Assembly: GCF_001610955.1 (NCBI RefSeq) | Contig: NZ_CP014335.1 | Span: 847,001 to 911,000, forward strand | Source: Geobacillus thermoleovorans | GTDB taxonomy: Bacteria; Bacillota; Bacilli; Bacillales; Anoxybacillaceae | Direction of reading: 5' to 3' | DNA: 64,000 bases | In this document: positions 32,931 to 41,611 of the stretch, piece after piece | Position numbering within the stretch: position 1 is the stretch's first letter | How the letters are laid out: the number at the start of each line of letters is the position of its first letter | Translations under genes and position numbers: made by a program | Notes under the pieces: model-generated | Told to the model about the DNA's origin: nothing | Databases searched by the model: none | What the model saw: only the letters and a program-made list of their open reading frames with translations

Positions 32931-34346
32931 ATGAATTTGTTTCGTAAAAAACCGATTCAGTTGCTCATGAAAGAATCGGGGGCAAAAGGAGCTTCGCTGC
33001 GAAAAGAGTTAGGCGCATTTGATTTGACGATGCTCGGCATCGGCGCCATTATCGGGACAGGCATTTTCGTCTTGACCGGGGTGGCGGCGGCGGAACATGC
33101 TGGTCCGGCTCTCGTTCTTTCGTTCGTTTTGTCTGGGTTGGCGTGTGTGTTTGCGGCGCTTTGCTACGCAGAATTTGCCTCAACTGTGCCAGTGTCGGGG
33201 AGCGCTTACACTTACAGCTATGCCACGTTTGGTGAGCTCATCGCTTGGATTTTGGGATGGGATTTGATTTTGGAATACGGGGTTGCTTCGTCGGCGGTCG
33301 CTGTTGGTTGGTCCGGCTATTTCCAAGGACTGCTTGCCGGTTTTGGCATCGAGCTGCCGAAGGCGCTAACGAGTGCGTATGATCCGGCGAAAGGAACGTT
33401 CATCGATTTGCCAGCGATTATCATCGTTCTGTTCATTACGTTTTTGTTGAATTTAGGTGCGAAAAAATCGGCTCGTTTTAATGCGGTGATCGTTGCCATT
33501 AAAGTGGCGGTTGTGCTGCTCTTTTTGGCGGTCGGTGTTTGGTACGTCAAACCGGAGAACTGGACGCCGTTTATGCCGTATGGCTTCTCTGGCGTGGCGA
33601 CCGGCGCGGCGACGGTGTTTTTCGCTTACATCGGCTTTGATGCGGTGTCGACGGCGGCGGAAGAAGTGCGCAATCCGCAGCGTGATATGCCGATTGGCAT
33701 CATCGTCTCGTTGCTTGTGTGCACATTGTTGTATATTGCGGTTTCACTCGTATTGACAGGCATCGTTCCGTACGAGCAGCTCAACGTGAAAAACCCAGTG
33801 GCGTTTGCGTTAAACTATATCCACCAAGACTGGGTGGCGGGCTTTATTTCGCTCGGGGCGATCGCCGGCATTACGACCGTGCTCCTTGTGATGATGTATG
33901 GGCAGACGCGTCTCTTCTACGCCATCAGCCGCGACGGTTTGCTGCCGAAAGTGTTTGCTCGCATCAGCCCGACGCGCCAAGTGCCGTATGTCAATACGTG
34001 GCTGACGGGAGCGGCTGTAGCGGTATTCGCCGGCATCATCCCGCTCAACAAATTGGCGGAACTGACGAACATTGGCACACTCTTTGCCTTTATCACCGTC
34101 TCGATCGGCGTGTTGGTGTTGCGTAAAACGCAGCCGGACTTAAAGCGGGCATTCCGCGTTCCGTTTGTCCCGGTCGTCCCGATTTTGGCTGTCTTATTCT
34201 GCGGCTACCTCGTTCTTCAGCTTCCGGCGATGACATGGATCGGTTTTGTCTCGTGGCTGCTGATCGGTCTAGTGATTTACTTTATCTACGGCCGCAAGCA
34301 TAGTGAGCTGAATGAAATGGCACGGACGGAAGAAAAGGCTGGATGA
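32931..34346 (+). CDS. APC-family amino acid permease (cationic amino acid transporter type)
   Basis: 471 residues with 12 spans. Contains GIGAIIGTGIFVLTG in span 1 and GFDAVSTAAEEVRNPQRDMP after span 6, typical of YfnA/CAT-like permeases; the structurally studied G. kaustophilus GkApcT belongs to this group. Expected to import amino acids by proton symport. ATG 32931 behind AAGGGGAG; a terminator follows. Confidence 0.88.
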   Translation: MNLFRKKPIQLLMKESGAKGASLRKELGAFDLTMLGIGAIIGTGIFVLTGVAAAEHAGPALVLSFVLSGLACVFAALCYAEFASTVPVSGSAYTYSYATFGELIAWILGWDLILEYGVASSAVAVGWSGYFQGLLAGFGIELPKALTSAYDPAKGTFIDLPAIIIVLFITFLLNLGAKKSARFNAVIVAIKVAVVLLFLAVGVWYVKPENWTPFMPYGFSGVATGAATVFFAYIGFDAVSTAAEEVRNPQRDMPIGIIVSLLVCTLLYIAVSLVLTGIVPYEQLNVKNPVAFALNYIHQDWVAGFISLGAIAGITTVLLVMMYGQTRLFYAISRDGLLPKVFARISPTRQVPYVNTWLTGAAVAVFAGIIPLNKLAELTNIGTLFAFITVSIGVLVLRKTQPDLKRAFRVPFVPVVPILAVLFCGYLVLQLPAMTWIGFVSWLLIGLVIYFIYGRKHSELNEMARTEEKAG

Positions 34347-34365
34347 GCGGCCACATAATGGAAAG

Positions 34366-34398
34366 GGGGCTGTCCCAATGGGGAAACAGCCCCTTTTT
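34366..34398 (+). terminator. Terminator of the permease gene
   Basis: GGGGCTGT ... ACAGCCCC (34366-34373 / 34386-34393) with inner CCC/GGG pairs, followed by TTTTT. Confidence 0.85.
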
Positions 34399-34574
34399 CC
34401 ATTTCGTCAAACTTTTCGGCAACACCGCGTTTCACCCCTTTTTCATTAGATGGGAAAAACACCTGATTTTTTGCCGATGGAAGGCGTGTGCTCGGCGCGG
34501 CGGCGTTGGGCTCTTTTGGGGACCTGTGTTCACTTGCACAGCTAAAAAAAATCCCCTTTGAACGACGGTCATAT

Positions 34575-34602
34575 TTGGATTGCGATGTGCGAATAGTATA
34601 AA
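34575..34602 (+). promoter_or_regulatory. Candidate sigma-A promoter of sigI-rsgI
   Basis: TTGGAT (34575-34580) - 16 bp - TATAAA (34597-34602). A C-rich ATCCCC at ~34552 and a CGAA at ~34590 recall SigI-type boxes but their distance is too long, so autoregulation is not shown. Confidence 0.4.
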
Positions 34603-34626
34603 GAACGAGCGTCAGTCCGGTTTTGT

Positions 34627-35385
34627 ATGAGCGGGGTGAAAAGGGTGTTTGGGACATTATTGAAAAGAAGAGAGAGAACGCTTGAACGGACGGTTGTGGA
34701 AATTCAGCGGGGAAATGAAGCGTTGCGCAATGAGCTTATCCGGCAATATAAGCCGTTTATCGTCAAAACAGTCTCAAGTGTATGCAAGAGGTTCATCCGC
34801 GAGGAAGATGATGAGGCGAGCATCGGGCTGATCGCTTTTAACGAAGCGATTGAAAAATATGCGTTGCACAAAGGAGGTTCCTTTCTGTCGTTTGCGGAGC
34901 TGCTCATTAAGCGGCGCCTCATCGATTACATTCGAAAAGAGGTGAGAACGCGAGAGGCCATATGGCATGTCGAAGATGAAGAAAACGGCGAGCAGGCGGC
35001 GCAAACGTACGTAGATGCGAAATTATCGGTTGAGGAGTTTTATAGGCAAATCGAACAGGAACAGCGTCGGGAAGAAATTCTCCATTACCAGCAAGTGCTG
35101 AAACAATTCGGCATTCATTTTCACGATTTAGTCGAACAATCGCCAAAACATAAAGACGCCCGCCTCAACGCTATTCGTGTGGCTGAACTGCTTGTTGCGA
35201 ATGACGAATGGCTTGGTATTTTGTTTCGAAAAAAGCAACTGCCGATCAAACAGCTGGAAACGATGGCGTCGGTCAGCCGCAAGACGATTGAGAGAAACAG
35301 AAAATACATTATTGCGGTCGCGGTCATTTTGGCAGGCGATTACATTTACTTGAAGGACTATATAAAAGGGGTGCTTTCATCGTGA
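34627..35385 (+). CDS. sigI: RNA polymerase sigma factor SigI
   Basis: 252 residues, close to B. subtilis SigI over its whole length (region 2 NELIRQYKPFIVKTVSSVCKR-type, region 4 SVSRKTIERNRKYIIA, ending GDYIYLKDYIKG). It directs the heat-stress/cell-envelope regulon. The ATG at 34627 has a poor ribosome binding site; GTGs at 34639 or 34648 are alternatives. Its stop overlaps the GTG of rsgI (GTGA), the usual sigI-rsgI coupling. Confidence 0.93.
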   Translation: MSGVKRVFGTLLKRRERTLERTVVEIQRGNEALRNELIRQYKPFIVKTVSSVCKRFIREEDDEASIGLIAFNEAIEKYALHKGGSFLSFAELLIKRRLIDYIRKEVRTREAIWHVEDEENGEQAAQTYVDAKLSVEEFYRQIEQEQRREEILHYQQVLKQFGIHFHDLVEQSPKHKDARLNAIRVAELLVANDEWLGILFRKKQLPIKQLETMASVSRKTIERNRKYIIAVAVILAGDYIYLKDYIKGVLSS

Positions 35386-36449
35386 AAAAGGGAATTGTGC
35401 TGGAGTTGGATGAAGAGTTCGTCACTGTATTGACGCCGGAAGGGGAATTTCTTCGATTGAAAAAAGAAAAAGAATGCGAGATTGGAGAAGAGGTCAAAGC
35501 GAATGCGGTTGGCCGTCCTTTTCCGTTTCGCCGCCGTTCGTTTCGATATGCGCTCATAAGCGTTCTAACGGCGGCCACGGTGCTTCTAGCGACTTGGATT
35601 CAATGGCCTTCCAATGCGGTGTACGCCTACATGTCGATCGACATCAACCCAAGCATGGAAGCGGGCGTCGACGCGGAGCTGCGCGTGTTGACGCTGAAGG
35701 CTTACAATGAGGAAGGAAAGAAGGTGCTGGCGGCGCTTCCTTCCTGGAAACGTCAACCGTTTTCTTCGGTAACGAAACAAATCATTGCGTTAAGCGAACA
35801 AAAGGGGTATTTAAAGAAAGGCGGGGAAGTGCTGATTACGACGGTGGAGAGGGAGCGCGACGCCTCTTCAGCGCGGAAGCTGTCCGCAGCGCTCGCGGAA
35901 ATCCAGCGGTCAGTGGCGGATGACCGGATTGTCATTACCACGGCCAATAGTACGATGGCAGTGCGCAACCAAGCTGTCAAACGGGGGATGACAACCGGAA
36001 AACTATTGCAAATCGAGAAAAAGGTGAAACCGGCTGCGCCAGCATCTGTCCGCTCGGCAGATGGAAACGGCCGGAAAGGAGAAGGTTGGAAAGATAAGGC
36101 CAAAGGTGGAGAAAAAGAAAACAAAACGCCAGCGGCCAAAGAACAACCGACACAACAGCCGTCAAAGAAACAGAACCATAACGAGTCAAACCCGAAGCCA
36201 TCAAAAAACGAAAAACAGCCGCCGCGCAAGCAGAAACATTCTCATCCGACCAAAGGAAGCCTTTCTCCTGAAAAAGAGAGTTATGTGAAATGGAAAAGCC
36301 ATGGGAACGCCCGTCCGTTGCGGCCAGGCGCTCATTATGAAAAGAAAAAGGGGAATGGGGGCGACAGCGGCAAGGAGGGACATCGCCGCCAAGCCGACGC
36401 CCACCGCCATTTGAAAGCGATGGATGCCAAAACGAAAAAAGCCGAGTGA
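35382..36449 (+). CDS. rsgI: Membrane anti-sigma factor RsgI
   Basis: 355 residues. The N-terminal ~50 residues form the SigI-binding domain (KGIVLELDEEFVTVLTPEGEFLRLK), one membrane span follows (ALISVLTAATVLLATW), then the external domain with IDINPS, the Asn-Pro bond at which RsgI proteins self-cleave. The C-terminal ~140 residues are a disordered, Lys/Pro/Gln/His-rich extension without a carbohydrate-binding module. GTG start at 35382. The last codons form the left arm of a terminator. Confidence 0.92.
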   Translation: MKKGIVLELDEEFVTVLTPEGEFLRLKKEKECEIGEEVKANAVGRPFPFRRRSFRYALISVLTAATVLLATWIQWPSNAVYAYMSIDINPSMEAGVDAELRVLTLKAYNEEGKKVLAALPSWKRQPFSSVTKQIIALSEQKGYLKKGGEVLITTVERERDASSARKLSAALAEIQRSVADDRIVITTANSTMAVRNQAVKRGMTTGKLLQIEKKVKPAAPASVRSADGNGRKGEGWKDKAKGGEKENKTPAAKEQPTQQPSKKQNHNESNPKPSKNEKQPPRKQKHSHPTKGSLSPEKESYVKWKSHGNARPLRPGAHYEKKKGNGGDSGKEGHRRQADAHRHLKAMDAKTKKAE

Positions 36450-36463
36450 TTTCGCTCGGCTTT
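36438..36463. terminator. Bidirectional terminator between rsgI and the spore protein gene
   Basis: AAAGCCGAG (36438-36446) / CTCGGCTTT (36455-36463); the rsgI stop codon lies at the base of the loop. A-tract and T-tract flank both sides. Confidence 0.85.
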
Positions 36464-36662
36464 ATTCCGTTTTTCGTCCTGCCAATTCGCTTTGTGCTTG
36501 AGCAATGAGCCGTTTCGTAATCTCTCCGCCGACGGAGCCGTTGGCGCGCGAAACCGTGCCAGCCCCGAGCTGTACGCCAAACTCTTGGGCGATTTCGTAC
36601 TTAATTTGTTCCAACGCTTGTTCGATGCCTGGGACAAGCAGTTTGTTGCTTGAACGAGCCAT
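36462..36662 (-). CDS. Small acid-soluble spore protein, alpha/beta type
   Basis: 66 residues with the DNA-binding core of the family: [11 protein letters not shown] (contains the germination-protease cleavage site) and [22 protein letters not shown] second motif. Coats and protects DNA in the dormant spore. ATG 36662 behind AAGGAGG. Upstream on the minus strand CATACTA (36703-36709) fits a sigma-G -10 box, consistent with forespore expression. Confidence 0.93.
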   Translation of the reverse strand: MARSSNKLLVPGIEQALEQIKYEIAQEFGVQLGAGTVSRANGSVGGEITKRLIAQAQSELAGRKTE

Positions 36663-36770
36663 ATGAAATTCCTCCTTGATGGTTTTTTTGATGAGGTATG
36701 ATTAGTATGGACGATCTAACAAAGAGATATGGTTGGGAATTAAAGGAGGAATTTTTCATTAAAAAAAAGA

Positions 36771-36800
36771 TTGCAAACGTTTTCGGTTATTGTTTATAAT
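36771..36800 (+). promoter_or_regulatory. Promoter of the LacI-type regulator
   Basis: TTGCAA (36771-36776) - 18 bp - TATAAT (36795-36800), overlapped by an AAACGTTT operator at 36775-36782. Confidence 0.65.
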
Positions 36801-36816
36801 GAAAACGAGCAGATGA

Positions 36817-36831
36817 CCGAAAACGTTTTGG
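36817..36831. promoter_or_regulatory. LacI-type operators around the regulator gene
   Basis: CCGAAAACGTTTTGG at 36817-36831 lies just before the regulator's ribosome binding site; a second copy (core AAACGTTT) is at 36775-36782. Both have the ACGT-centred palindrome of LacI-family sites, suggesting autoregulation. Confidence 0.6.
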
Positions 36832-36841
36832 AGGAATGGCA

Positions 36842-37858
36842 GTGACAACCATTAAAGATATTGCCAAGGCAGCGGGAGTTTCGATTACGACGGTTTCACG
36901 CGCGCTGAACGGCTATTCCGATGTGAATGAAAAAACGAGACAAAAAATCATGGATATCGCGAAGCAGTTGAACTACAGCCCCAATACACTGGCGCGCGGG
37001 CTTGTCATGAATAAATCGAAGACGATCGGGCTGCTCGTTTCTGGATTAACAAGGGAAAGTGCCAAGGATAATTTTACCTTTGAGGTGCTGGCCGGCGTCA
37101 ATGAGTATGTCAGTGAAGTCGATTATGATATGGTGCTGTTCAGCACGACATCGACCAAGCAAAGAGAAAAAACGTATACACAGCTTTGTCGGGAGCGGCG
37201 CGTCGATGGGGCGATTTTGCAAGGGATTCGTACGGATGACCCGTATTTGCATGAGGTCGTGGAAAGCGAAATTCCATGTGTCCTGATTGATATTCCCATC
37301 GAGTCCAAAACCGTTGGCTATGTGACAACGGACAATGTGCTGGGTGCGAAAAAAGCGGTGCGTCATTTAATTGAGCTCGGGCATAAACGGATCGCTATGA
37401 TCAATGGATATGAATACGCATTTGTGAGTGAACAGCGTGAGAAAGGATTCAAGGAAGCATTGATTGAAGCAGGTTTGCCCGTACGCGAATATTGGATTGC
37501 CAATGGAGCGTTCCGCGAAGAAATCGCGGAGCAGGAGGCATTGAGGCTGCTTCAGCAATATCCAGAAATTACGGCTTTCTTTTGTGCAAGCGATTTAATG
37601 GCGCTAGGTGTCATCAAGGCAGTAAAACAGCTTGGAAAGCGGGTTCCGGACGATGTGGCCGTGATTGGCTACGATGACATTATTTTAGCGTCCTATTCAT
37701 CGCCTGCACTCTCCACCATCGCCCAAGATAAATTTGCTATGGGATATGAGGCCGCCAAGCTGTTGATTGATATGTTGGAAGGCAACGCTCAGTCCCATGT
37801 CAAGATTCTGGAAACAGAACTGAAAATACGGGGGTCGACGGTGAAAAAAGATGGATGA
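36842..37858 (+). CDS. LacI-family transcriptional regulator
   Basis: 338 residues: N-terminal helix-turn-helix TTIKDIAKAAGVSITTVSRALNG plus hinge (NTLARGL), then a periplasmic-binding-protein-like sugar-sensing domain (GYDDIILASYSSPALSTI). Start GTG 36842 is seven bases behind GGAGG; the ATG at 36836 is too close. Four matching operators occur, two at its own promoter and two before the downstream enzyme and transporter genes, so it most likely represses both in the absence of an oligosaccharide ligand. Confidence 0.9.
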   Translation: MTTIKDIAKAAGVSITTVSRALNGYSDVNEKTRQKIMDIAKQLNYSPNTLARGLVMNKSKTIGLLVSGLTRESAKDNFTFEVLAGVNEYVSEVDYDMVLFSTTSTKQREKTYTQLCRERRVDGAILQGIRTDDPYLHEVVESEIPCVLIDIPIESKTVGYVTTDNVLGAKKAVRHLIELGHKRIAMINGYEYAFVSEQREKGFKEALIEAGLPVREYWIANGAFREEIAEQEALRLLQQYPEITAFFCASDLMALGVIKAVKQLGKRVPDDVAVIGYDDIILASYSSPALSTIAQDKFAMGYEAAKLLIDMLEGNAQSHVKILETELKIRGSTVKKDG

Positions 37859-37897
37859 GGGCTTTTTTCACCGCCCTGAGCCAGTTTCAGTTATGAT

Positions 37898-37970
37898 CCA
37901 AAACGTTTCGGATTGTTGTGGTGTCATGAAGACAGACTTTTTTTGAATCATCAATGAAAACGTTTTGGAA
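37898..37970. promoter_or_regulatory. Two LacI-type operators before the debranching enzyme-transporter genes
   Basis: CCAAAACGTTTCGG (37898-37911) and TGAAAACGTTTTGGAA (37955-37970), 57 bp apart (about 5.4 helical turns), the same palindrome as at the regulator promoter. No clear promoter boxes were assigned between them. Confidence 0.6.
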
Positions 37971-38052
37971 TTCGCTTTTAAGCATAATTGACGCAGGAAA
38001 GACATCGTGCTGTTGAGCCGATGATGACAACCTAGAATCAGGGGGAAGCAGC

Positions 38053-40149
38053 ATGGATTATCGAGTGATTAAAGAAAACGATGTGTTTTTATTGACAGAT
38101 CAAGACGGGAATATCCCTGAACATCATCCGTACGGATTAGGGCTGTATACAAAAGACACCCGTTTTTTGAGCAAATGGAGTTTGTGCATCAATGGGGAAG
38201 AACCGGTGCTGCTGGCGTCTGATGCGGCGCAAAATTATGTCGCTACCATTTTATTGACAAACCCTCATATTGAACGGGACGGAGAGCTGATTTTGTGGCG
38301 CGAATCCGTTGAAATTGAGCGCAAACGATTTATTTATGCGGGTGTGCTCTATGAAACCATTAAGCTGAAAAATTATCATCCCAAGCCGGTGCAATTGGAA
38401 ATCAGCGTGCACATGGATGCCGATTTTGCCGATATGTTTATCGTTCGCGGCTTTCAGACAGGAGAGGTGGGAAAGCGGACAGGCCAGACCATTGGAAAAC
38501 GTTCGCTCACGTTCCATTACGAGGGAGCCGACGGAGTGGAACGGGCAACGAAGGTCAGCTGGGATCGAGAGGAGAAAACCGTTAAGGAACATGGAGAAAT
38601 TGTTTTTGACTTTGCGCTCGACCCGGCGGAAGAGCAGACGGTTACGTTGATGGTCGAACCGATCACCGGCAAAACAGGCAGAGTGGAGGTCATTCCGCCT
38701 GAACAGGCGCTTCAACGATTGCAAGAATCCTATCAGCGTTGGGAAAGGGAAACAGCGAACGTCATCACGGACGAACGACAGTTTGAGCGTTTAGTCCGCC
38801 GGGGCATTGGGGATTTGCGGGTGCTGCTTACGGATCTTGGCTGTGGGCCATTTCCGGTGGCCGGACTTCCGTGGTTTGGCGTTCCCTTCGGCCGGGACAG
38901 TTTGATTGCGGCCTTGCAGCTGCTCCCGTTCAACCATGAAATAGCCAAAGGCACGTTGTTGACAATGGCCCGCTATCAGGGAACGAAAGTAGACCCGTGG
39001 CGCGATGAACAGCCTGGAAAAATCATGCATGAAATCCGATTCGGTGAGTTGGCCAATACGAATCAAATTCCGTTTACCCCTTATTACGGAACGATCGATG
39101 CGACGCCGCTCTTTTTAGTTCTGTTGGTGGAGTATGTCAAATGGACCGGCAACTTCGATCTCGTCCGGCAGCTTCGATCCAACATTGATGCGGCGCTCCA
39201 TTGGATTGACCGGTATGGCGACCGCGACGGCGATTTATTTGTCGAGTATTTCCAGGAGTCGAGCAAGGGGATTGCCAATCAGGGATGGAAAGATTCAGGC
39301 GATTCGATTGTGCACGAAAACGGCGAGTATGCCCGCGCGCCGATCGCCCTTGTTGAAGTCCAAGGCTACGTTTATCAAGCCAAAATGGGGCTTGCCGACA
39401 TTTTCGAACAGCTTCAGGAAGTGGAAAAAGCAGAAGCGCTTCGAACGCAGGCGGAAGCTTTGAAAAAGCGCTTTGAAGAACAGTTTTGGATGGAAGATCG
39501 GAAATTTTATGCTCTTGCGTTAGATGAAAACAAAGCCCCTGTCAGAACGATTACATCGAACCCAGGTCATGTGCTGTTTTCAGGAATGCTCGAAGGAAGG
39601 CGGGCGGATGCCGTCATTGACACCCTTCTTTCGGAAAAAATGTTTTCGGGTTACGGCATCCGGACGATGGCCGAAGGAGAAGCGGGATATAACCCGATGA
39701 GCTATCATAATGGAAGCATTTGGCCGCATGACAACAGCCTCATTTTGCTTGGCTTAAGCAAACTGGGGAGGCGGCGCGAGGCAAAGACGGTCATTGAAGG
39801 ACTCATGGAAGCATCGATGCATTTTGAGTATGATCGCTTGCCGGAGTTGTTTTGCGGCTACAGCCGGTCAGAGGGAAAACCGGTCCGCTATCCTGTCGCC
39901 TGCTCGCCTCAGGCGTGGGCGGCTGGGACGCCGCTTGTGTTTGTTCAGGCGTTATTAGGATTGTTTCCTAATGCGTTGGAAAAGAATATTTATCTGTCGC
40001 CGACGTTGCTTGATTCGATGAATATGTTGCGTGTGGAAAACATCCTAATCGGCGGCGGGCGATTGTCATTGACGGTTACCCGTGAGCAGGATAACTTCCA
40101 TGTCCAAATCGATGAGAATACGACGGGTTGGGATATTGTCCTTCGTTAA
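38053..40149 (+). CDS. Amylo-alpha-1,6-glucosidase / glycogen-debranching-like enzyme
   Basis: 698 residues. The N-terminal ~220 residues match the bacterial debranching N-domain (LGLYTKDTRFLSKW), the rest is an (alpha/alpha)6 barrel: GLPWFGVPFGRDSLIAALQL, YYGTIDATPLFLVLL, NPMSYHNGSIWPHDN. No signal peptide, so it works in the cytoplasm on an imported or stored oligosaccharide. ATG 38053 behind AGGGGGAAG. It is followed at 61 bp by the binding-protein gene of a sugar importer, pointing to a common substrate that cannot be named from sequence. Confidence 0.85.
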   Translation: MDYRVIKENDVFLLTDQDGNIPEHHPYGLGLYTKDTRFLSKWSLCINGEEPVLLASDAAQNYVATILLTNPHIERDGELILWRESVEIERKRFIYAGVLYETIKLKNYHPKPVQLEISVHMDADFADMFIVRGFQTGEVGKRTGQTIGKRSLTFHYEGADGVERATKVSWDREEKTVKEHGEIVFDFALDPAEEQTVTLMVEPITGKTGRVEVIPPEQALQRLQESYQRWERETANVITDERQFERLVRRGIGDLRVLLTDLGCGPFPVAGLPWFGVPFGRDSLIAALQLLPFNHEIAKGTLLTMARYQGTKVDPWRDEQPGKIMHEIRFGELANTNQIPFTPYYGTIDATPLFLVLLVEYVKWTGNFDLVRQLRSNIDAALHWIDRYGDRDGDLFVEYFQESSKGIANQGWKDSGDSIVHENGEYARAPIALVEVQGYVYQAKMGLADIFEQLQEVEKAEALRTQAEALKKRFEEQFWMEDRKFYALALDENKAPVRTITSNPGHVLFSGMLEGRRADAVIDTLLSEKMFSGYGIRTMAEGEAGYNPMSYHNGSIWPHDNSLILLGLSKLGRRREAKTVIEGLMEASMHFEYDRLPELFCGYSRSEGKPVRYPVACSPQAWAAGTPLVFVQALLGLFPNALEKNIYLSPTLLDSMNMLRVENILIGGGRLSLTVTREQDNFHVQIDENTTGWDIVLR

Positions 40150-40210
40150 CAGCAGGGGAAGCATTCCTTTCCCTGTGTATATAAACCAATTTTTAGGGGA
40201 GGTTGTTTAC

Positions 40211-41479
40211 ATGGGCAAAACAAAGTGGATGGCAGCGCTAGGCATCACAACGATGCTGTTTGGCAGCCTTTTGGCCGGTTGCGGCGGTGGTGAGAAAAGT
40301 GAGAAGGCAAACGGGGGGAGTAAGCAAGGCGAGAAAGTAGAAGTCACGTTAGCTGGCTGGGGCGGCAATCCAACGGAGCAAAAGTTGTTGAAACAAACGT
40401 TGGATGATTTTGAAAAAAAATATCCCAACATTAAGGTCAAGTATGAAGTCATTGCCGACCAGTATATGGATGTCATCAAAACCCGTTTAGCGGGTGGGCA
40501 AGGGCCGGATGTGTTTTATCTTGATGCATTTGAAGCCCCAGCTCTGATTGAAACAGGGGCGCTTGAGCCGCTTGACAAATATGTAACGGACGATTTTGAC
40601 ATTAACGATTTTGAAAAACCGATGCTTGATGCGTTTAAAGGGAAAGATGGAAAAATTTATGGGTTCCCGAAAGACTATTCGACGCTAGCACTGTTTTACA
40701 ATAAAAAGATGTTCGAAGAAGCGGGTGTTGAAGTCCCGAAAACTTGGGACGAACTGCGGGAAGTGGCGAAGAAGCTGACAAAAGGGAAACAAGTATACGG
40801 ATTTGGCGTTGCTCCGGAACTGGCTCGCTTATACTACATTGCTGAATCCAAAGGCGGCAAAGTTGTGACAGATAATAAAGCGAGCTTCGCTGATCCGAAA
40901 GTAGTCGAGGCGCTCCAGCCGATCGTTGATATGCACTTAAAAGATAAGTCGGCAGCCCAACCTAATGAAGTTGGGGCTACATGGGGCGGCGAGATGTTCG
41001 GTCAAGGCAAGGCGGCCATGGTCATTGAAGGAAACTGGGCGATTCCGTTCCTGCAAGAGACGTTCCCGAACTTAGAATTTGGAACGGCTGAAATTCCAAC
41101 GATCAACGGCAAAAAAACGACTATGGCTTATACGGTTGCCTATGTCATGAACAAAGATTCGAAAAAGAAAGAAGCCGCTTGGAAGCTGATCGAGTATTTG
41201 ACAGGAAAAGAAGGAATGAAAACATGGACGAGCAAGGGATACGCTTTGCCGACGCGGAAATCGGTCGCTGCTGAATTGGGATTTGACAAAGATCCGCTGC
41301 GTGCACCGCTTGTCGCTGGCGCATCGTATGCGACCGTATGGCAGAATGGAACGAACTTGCCGATTATTACGAATAACTTCAATAACCAATTTGTCAGCGC
41401 TTTCCTCGGTGAACGTCCGCTTGCTGAAGCGTTGAAAGAAGCACAAAAAACGGCGAACAGCGAAATCGAAAGCAAATAA
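40211..41479 (+). CDS. Sugar ABC transporter substrate-binding lipoprotein (CUT1 family)
   Basis: 422 residues with lipoprotein signal ending LLAGCGGG and a family 1 solute-binding fold (LAGWGGNPTEQKLL, RLAGGQGPDVFYLDA, AAMVIEGNWAIPFL). Captures an oligosaccharide outside the membrane. Start ATG 40211 after AGGGGAGG; the upstream open frame overlaps the enzyme gene in another frame and is not used. Confidence 0.92.
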   Translation: MGKTKWMAALGITTMLFGSLLAGCGGGEKSEKANGGSKQGEKVEVTLAGWGGNPTEQKLLKQTLDDFEKKYPNIKVKYEVIADQYMDVIKTRLAGGQGPDVFYLDAFEAPALIETGALEPLDKYVTDDFDINDFEKPMLDAFKGKDGKIYGFPKDYSTLALFYNKKMFEEAGVEVPKTWDELREVAKKLTKGKQVYGFGVAPELARLYYIAESKGGKVVTDNKASFADPKVVEALQPIVDMHLKDKSAAQPNEVGATWGGEMFGQGKAAMVIEGNWAIPFLQETFPNLEFGTAEIPTINGKKTTMAYTVAYVMNKDSKKKEAAWKLIEYLTGKEGMKTWTSKGYALPTRKSVAAELGFDKDPLRAPLVAGASYATVWQNGTNLPIITNNFNNQFVSAFLGERPLAEALKEAQKTANSEIESK

Positions 41480-41490
41480 GGCGAATCAGC

Positions 41491-41580
41491 CCTTGGCAGA
41501 CGGGTCATGCTCTGCCAGGGAGCTGTTCCTTTCTTTCTAACCGCAGCTATTTTTGGCTGCGTTAGAAAGAGAGGAACAGC
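41491..41580 (+). repeat. Two tandem hairpins between binding-protein and permease genes
   Basis: Hairpin 1: CCTTGGCAGA (41491-41500) / TCTGCCAGGG (41511-41520). Hairpin 2: a stem of about 25 bp between 41522-41547 and 41556-41580 (GCTGTTCC...CGCAGC / GCTGCG...GGAACAGC). Neither is followed by a T-run. Such structures protect the upstream message and reduce readthrough, giving more binding protein than permease. Confidence 0.7.
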
Positions 41581-41611
41581 GATTTGATTCTCGGCAAGGA
41601 GAGGGAATAAG

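Noticed and set aside
41491..41580. CRISPR-like or transposon inverted repeats
   Set aside because: Only two different hairpins, no direct repeats with spacers, no transposase; position between two genes of one operon fits mRNA structure.
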